DNA of 64,000 nt from Roseivirga misakiensis. Its GTDB lineage: Bacteria > Bacteroidota > Bacteroidia > Cytophagales > Cyclobacteriaceae. Each line of letters opens with the position of its first letter. The first letter of the stretch is position 1. Location of the stretch: the NCBI RefSeq assembly GCF_001747105.1, contig NZ_MDGQ01000005.1:434001-498000 (forward strand), read 5' to 3'. Under the pieces are notes generated by a model that had not been told where the DNA came from, searched no databases, and worked only from the letters and a program-made list of their open reading frames with translations. Positions 59,915 through 64,000 of this stretch are shown here, one piece after another. The translations under genes and the position numbers were made by a program.

Positions 59915-62350
59915 TTGAAACAGATATATCTTTATGTAATAGCCTTGATGCTACCGGTGCTTTCGCATGGGCAGACACCGGCAAATGATCAGGATCTTCA
60001 GCGTCAGTACGATTCGTTATTCCAATATGAAAGAAGAGGTGATTTAAACGATGGAATTCGATTCGCTTACCAGCTCCTAAAAAAATCTCAGAATACCGAT
60101 GATCGGCGGTTAGAGGGTAAAATTAGTCATACCCTGTCAAAGTTGCTGTATTACAATAATCTGGTAGATAGCAGCAGGGCATTAGCTAGATCGAATATTA
60201 AATATGGAGAGGAGATAGAAGATTATGACGTTTCTATGAACGCCGCTAACCTCCTAGGGACCTTTTATTTCAATGAAAGCACTTTCGACTCCAGTGAATA
60301 CTACTTCAATTATTGCATGGAAGTATCAAAAATCTACTTACCCAAACGATACCCTACTTCTTTAATTAACATGGCCTTTATCAATGGTTATAGAGGACAA
60401 GAAGAAGCCGAAATGACCTATTATTATGAAGCACTCCGGGCTGTTTTGGCCGAACCAGCTTTTGATAGTCTAGGCAGAGTCAAAGCGATGGCTTATGGGG
60501 GTATAGGTGATTATTATTTGCGCATAAAAGATTACGACAAGGCAAAAGAAAATTTTGAAGCTAAACTAGCACTTGGCTACGAGAAGAATGATAAGCGTAT
60601 GATTTTCGAGGCAGGATTCGGACTGTCAAGTCTTTATAGAATGCCTGAGAATTTCGATTTTGATAAATCTGATAAATACTTAAAAATAATGCTTACCGAC
60701 ACCACCAAAGAATTTGGCGAATATCGTGGAAGGGCATTGATTAGTTTAGGTAAGCTCTACCGAGATGTTAAGAAATATGATCAAGCACTAAAGTACCTAG
60801 AGGATGCTTATAAAGTCTTTGATGAGGGAGATGGAAATGACGCATTTTCTAGAGTAGAAATTGAAATGGGGGAAGTCTTTTTGGCACTTGGTCAAATCGA
60901 AAAAGCGGAATATTGGCTAAAAAACGGACTGAATAATGCAGTTGCCGGAAAACTCGCATTAAGAGAGAAAGAAGCTTTATATACACTCTATAAAATCGAT
61001 TCTATAAAATCTGATTTTAAAGCGTCATTAATAAAATATCAACGCCTAAGAGCCATCCAAGATTCTCTTTTTACTGAGGAATCGGCCGAAAAATTAAGTG
61101 CATTACAGGTAGAATATGAAACAGAAAAGAGTGAAAGAGAGAATCTAATCCTTAAGAATGATTTAGCGTTATCAGAAGCACTAGTTGAGAAACAGAAACT
61201 GATACAACAGTTTCATGTAGTGGTTATCGCCGTTTCAGTCATCTTAATCGCCGTCTTAATTTTTAGCTATAGAAGAAAGCGTTTGTCAAATCTAAAACTT
61301 GCCGATCAATTCCAATTGATCACCAGTCAAAAGGAAGAATTAAGTTTCAAGACGGATAAATTAGAATTGGTAAATTCTCAGCTACGATCATTGGCCGAGT
61401 TTCGAACAGACCTAACAAGAATGATCGCGCATGACATGAAAAACCCTTTGAATTCTATTATTGGGCTTTCAACTATCGACCCGAATGACAAACATTTCAA
61501 AAACATCACGCAATCTGGCTATCAATTGCTAAACCTGGTGACAAATATGCTAGACGTCGATAAATTTCAATCGACTGATTATACGCTAGAAACCACTTCA
61601 ATTCCGCTAGATCAAATTATTCTGGAATCTAAGAGAAGAGTTGAAATCTTGCTAGAAGCAAAAAGCATTCGGTTCGAAAGCTTGATTCCAAAACAGATCT
61701 GCGTCAATGTAGACCCAGAAGCCATCCGACGAGTATTTGTGAATTTGATCTCCAATGCCATAAAATATTCTTCTTCTCAAGGCAAAATCACGGTTGATAA
61801 GTTGAAAGTGGAGGGTGACAGAATCTTTGTTAAGGTCACAGATGAAGGAGCTGGAATTTCACCAGAAAGATTACCATTCGTATTTGAAAAGTTCTGGCAA
61901 TCTAATGCTAAGAAGTCAGGTTTTGCGGCCTCTACAGGTTTGGGGTTAACCTTCTGTAAAATGACAATCGAGGCACATGGTGGAAAAATTTGGGCTGAAT
62001 CCGAAATTGGTAAGGGAACTTCAATATTCATGACACTCCCAATTGATACAAGTGAATCATGCGATCGAGCGATTTCCGACAAAAACGGAAATAGTGAAAG
62101 CGTGTTTATAGACGAGGAAGTTTTAATTGAAGCGAATGAGCATGAGGAACTTCTTGCGCACGCCGAGTTTTTGAAGAATTTAAAAGTACACCAAATCAGT
62201 GCTATAAACAGGATTTTGAATGGCTTGGAAGCACAGGGTATTAAGTCCAATTGGAGGGTTAAAGTGCAGGCCGCGGTTTATAATGCAAACCAAGAAGGAT
62301 ACGATGAACTGATTCAGAAACTGATCGATTTTAATCCAAAGGCTCCATGA
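59915..62350 (+). CDS. TPR-domain sensor histidine kinase
   Basis: 811 aa. TTG start, since no ATG lies between it and the preceding frame and the signal peptide (IYLYVIALMLPVLSHGQ) follows at once. Periplasmic TPR-like repeats span ~25-400, a TM at ~435-452, a coiled linker, then the kinase: H-box H506 (MIAHDMKNPLNSIIGLS), N-box VFVNLISNAIKYSS, G-boxes DEGAGIS and GLGLTFCK. About 95 further residues follow the ATPase domain (LLAHAEFLKNLKVHQISAINRILNGLEAQ). ATGA overlap with the response regulator. Confidence 0.93.
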   Translation: MKQIYLYVIALMLPVLSHGQTPANDQDLQRQYDSLFQYERRGDLNDGIRFAYQLLKKSQNTDDRRLEGKISHTLSKLLYYNNLVDSSRALARSNIKYGEEIEDYDVSMNAANLLGTFYFNESTFDSSEYYFNYCMEVSKIYLPKRYPTSLINMAFINGYRGQEEAEMTYYYEALRAVLAEPAFDSLGRVKAMAYGGIGDYYLRIKDYDKAKENFEAKLALGYEKNDKRMIFEAGFGLSSLYRMPENFDFDKSDKYLKIMLTDTTKEFGEYRGRALISLGKLYRDVKKYDQALKYLEDAYKVFDEGDGNDAFSRVEIEMGEVFLALGQIEKAEYWLKNGLNNAVAGKLALREKEALYTLYKIDSIKSDFKASLIKYQRLRAIQDSLFTEESAEKLSALQVEYETEKSERENLILKNDLALSEALVEKQKLIQQFHVVVIAVSVILIAVLIFSYRRKRLSNLKLADQFQLITSQKEELSFKTDKLELVNSQLRSLAEFRTDLTRMIAHDMKNPLNSIIGLSTIDPNDKHFKNITQSGYQLLNLVTNMLDVDKFQSTDYTLETTSIPLDQIILESKRRVEILLEAKSIRFESLIPKQICVNVDPEAIRRVFVNLISNAIKYSSSQGKITVDKLKVEGDRIFVKVTDEGAGISPERLPFVFEKFWQSNAKKSGFAASTGLGLTFCKMTIEAHGGKIWAESEIGKGTSIFMTLPIDTSESCDRAISDKNGNSESVFIDEEVLIEANEHEELLAHAEFLKNLKVHQISAINRILNGLEAQGIKSNWRVKVQAAVYNANQEGYDELIQKLIDFNPKAP

Positions 62351-63243
62351 TGGCTTTGGCCGAAAAATCTAAAATATTAATTGCGGACGACGACCCTCAA
62401 AACCTTGAGGTGATGCTGGCGCATTTAGAAAACGGTGCTTACGAGGTGCTTTATGCCCCAAATGGAGAAAAGGCGGTCGAAATTGCCACTTCTGAACGTC
62501 CGGACCTTATTATTTTGGATTGGGAAATGCCAGTCATGAATGGTATTGAGGCGATTAGTATCATTAGGAAAAACGAGATCACAAAGGATATCCCAATTGT
62601 AATGGCTACTGGTGTCATGACAGGAGCCGTTGATTTGAAAACTGCTCTGGATGCTGGCGCGAATGACTTTCTTAAAAAACCTTTCGAAGGCATTGAATTT
62701 AAAGCCAGAATTGAAAATGCTTTGAGGTTAGCCATTTCTCAAAAAGAGATTAAAAAGCAGCACCACGAAATTTTGGCACTATCCAAAAGGGAACGGGTGT
62801 TATTAAAGGAGAACCTCGATTTTAAAACACGAGAACTTAGCTCGGCTACACTGATTGACTACCAGAAAAACGAGTTGTTGGCCAACCTTTTGGAACAAGT
62901 AAAAAGATTAGATAACCTTACGAACAATCTCTACGCACCAGAGATTAAGAAAATAACTCGTCAAATAAGCTCCTACGCCAACATAGACAAGAGTTGGTCT
63001 AACTTCAAGAAACACTTTGACGAGGTACATCCAAACTTCTTTGAAAGTGTGAATAACGGTAAGGCACTCACAAATAATGAGGCTAGAATTTGTGCCTATC
63101 TCAAGATCGGTTTGGGGAATAAGGAAATAGCCTCATTAACGAATGTCGAAAGTGGTTCAGTACGAAGAGCACTCCATCGTTTAAAGAAAAAGTTGAACCT
63201 TCCGCAAGAGCAACCCCTCAGAGAATACATCAGTGAAATTTAG
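62347..63243 (+). CDS. Response regulator with C-terminal LuxR-like HTH
   Basis: 298 aa. REC domain with ADDD (13-16), phosphoacceptor D58 (LIILDWEMP) and the conserved K111 (FLKKPFE). A coiled linker (~130-205) leads to a C-terminal helix-turn-helix LTNNEARICAYLKIGLGNKEIASLTNVESGSVRRALHRLKKKLNL, the LuxR/GerE-type DNA-binding pattern. Overlaps the kinase gene by 4 nt; the two form a cognate pair. Confidence 0.92.
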   Translation: MMALAEKSKILIADDDPQNLEVMLAHLENGAYEVLYAPNGEKAVEIATSERPDLIILDWEMPVMNGIEAISIIRKNEITKDIPIVMATGVMTGAVDLKTALDAGANDFLKKPFEGIEFKARIENALRLAISQKEIKKQHHEILALSKRERVLLKENLDFKTRELSSATLIDYQKNELLANLLEQVKRLDNLTNNLYAPEIKKITRQISSYANIDKSWSNFKKHFDEVHPNFFESVNNGKALTNNEARICAYLKIGLGNKEIASLTNVESGSVRRALHRLKKKLNLPQEQPLREYISEI

Positions 63244-63314
63244 CAGGTTTTCAAGGAGAAAATAGGCGCTTGATCATAATTCCATTTACTTTAAGTCAAA
63301 GTGCTTAGAATATC

Positions 63315-64000
63315 ATGAAACGAGTTTTTTTACTGCTTATCGCCATACTGTTAGGGACAAACTCCAGCGTTTTTAGCTTTCAGTTCGATCAATTTACAAC
63401 AACATACTACAATTTGGCTGATTCAAATTTCGATAAAGAGTCGGCATATGGGACTGTCTCTTTCGTGGAGAAGTATTTTAGGGTAGTTGGAAACAGCGGG
63501 TTTGACAAAAGCATCTACCATGTCGTGGAAAAACTGAAGGCAGCAGGTTATGTGGAAGAGAAAACGGCAAAATCAAGCGATCGGCTGGTATATAGAATAG
63601 AAAAAAGAGCGCTTAAAAACCCAACATGGGAACCAGTAGCTGGGAGTTTAAAACTAGCATCTGGAGAGGAAATACTGAATTTCGAAACCAACTTCAACAT
63701 GATCGCTATAAACTCCTACAGCACGAATGGGGAGCAGGATTTTGACCTAGTCTATGTTGGTGATTCTAAAGCCAACGAGTTGGATGACTACGACATCAAG
63801 GGTAAAGTAATAATCGGTGAAAATTCGGCGAGCTTTTTATTTCGCGAAGGCGTGCAAAAGCGTGGAGCAGTCGGTGTGATTAGCTATCGAATTCCTGGTT
63901 ATAACCAAGCCAGCAAGCATAGAAACTCAATTTCATTCAGTAGTATCCCTCGGGACGAAGAAGCAAAATCATTCGCCATTCTCACTTCTTATAATGCTTA
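63315..64000 (+). CDS. Putative M28-family peptidase (PA domain visible), 3' end outside window
   Basis: Partial; my translation gives 228 residues from ATG 63315. Signal peptide (MKRVFLLLIAILLGTNSSV), then a propeptide-like region with YHVVEKLKAAGYVEE and WEPVAGSLKLASGEEILNF, then LDDYDIKGKVIIGENSASFLFREGVQKRGAVGVISY, the protease-associated (PA) domain of secreted aminopeptidases. The zinc-binding M28 catalytic domain would lie beyond position 64000. Family call by analogy. Confidence 0.65.
   Translation, partial: MKRVFLLLIAILLGTNSSVFSFQFDQFTTTYYNLADSNFDKESAYGTVSFVEKYFRVVGNSGFDKSIYHVVEKLKAAGYVEEKTAKSSDRLVYRIEKRALKNPTWEPVAGSLKLASGEEILNFETNFNMIAINSYSTNGEQDFDLVYVGDSKANELDDYDIKGKVIIGENSASFLFREGVQKRGAVGVISYRIPGYNQASKHRNSISFSSIPRDEEAKSFAILTSYNA

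Noticed and set aside
61777-62250. Open frame antisense to the histidine kinase
   Set aside because: Composition mirrors the kinase codons; no family or signal.
1-64000. tRNA, rRNA, prophage or integrase
   Set aside because: No cloverleaf, rRNA stretch, phage structural gene or integrase was seen; the only mobile-type gene is the RAYT.

Overview
The window looks like a chromosomal segment of a marine-type Bacteroidota, most likely order Cytophagales (Roseivirga/Fulvivirga-like). The reasons are the AT-rich sequence, promoters of the TTG-N(18-19)-TAnnTTTG type, many lipoproteins and signal-peptide proteins, membrane-anchored AraC regulators, DUF6090 and DUF3667 proteins, and several PadR regulators each followed by a FtsX/MacB-type permease with an N-terminal prefix domain. 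This assignment is inference from gene families; no rRNA or tRNA gene was seen.

Layout. 1-4.2 kb: two overlapping serine hydrolases (the first cut by the window edge), a membrane AraC-type regulator, a DUF6090-like protein and the tRNA methyltransferase trmL. 4.2-10.8 kb: a PadR gene with two tandem paralogous ABC permeases, closed by a strong terminator. 10.9-18.7 kb: a lipoprotein, a SulP anion transporter, a DinB-like protein with a Crp/Fnr regulator, an AIM24 protein, an NTF2-like protein, a serine hydrolase and an orphan secreted protein. 18.8-22.8 kb: a second PadR-permease module and an SPFH lipoprotein. 22.8-29 kb: two esterases, a putative periplasmic-sensor ion channel, a lipoprotein EEP phosphatase and a CPBP protease. 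29-33.7 kb: a START-domain/membrane-protein pair, DUF6090, DoxX plus Crp/Fnr, and greB.

33.7-37.4 kb is the accessory region. It holds five related 24-nt-class hairpins (REP-like), their RAYT transposase, and three hairpin-bracketed genes (P-loop ATPase, DUF4177, SUKH), plus a 79-nt remnant of a second transposase copy. Next comes hisGDCB, preceded by a recognisable promoter and a previously unannotated His-rich leader peptide.

42-49 kb: small envelope proteins, an SPFH/flotillin-like protein with a terminator, a structured non-coding stretch, and the third PadR-permease module. 49-54.8 kb: guaA, a TPR/periplasmic-binding (LpoA-like) protein and hemL in one operon, convergent with a DUF3667 protein. 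55-59.6 kb: a DUF4442 protein, an FAD oxidoreductase, an NhaC antiporter and an RNase D-like exonuclease. 59.9-64 kb: a TPR sensor kinase and response regulator, and the start of an M28-type peptidase.

The most useful observations are the REP/RAYT cassette array, the his leader, the promoter repeats in front of each PadR gene, the unusual ion-channel protein, and the palindrome/-7 box arrangement in front of guaA.
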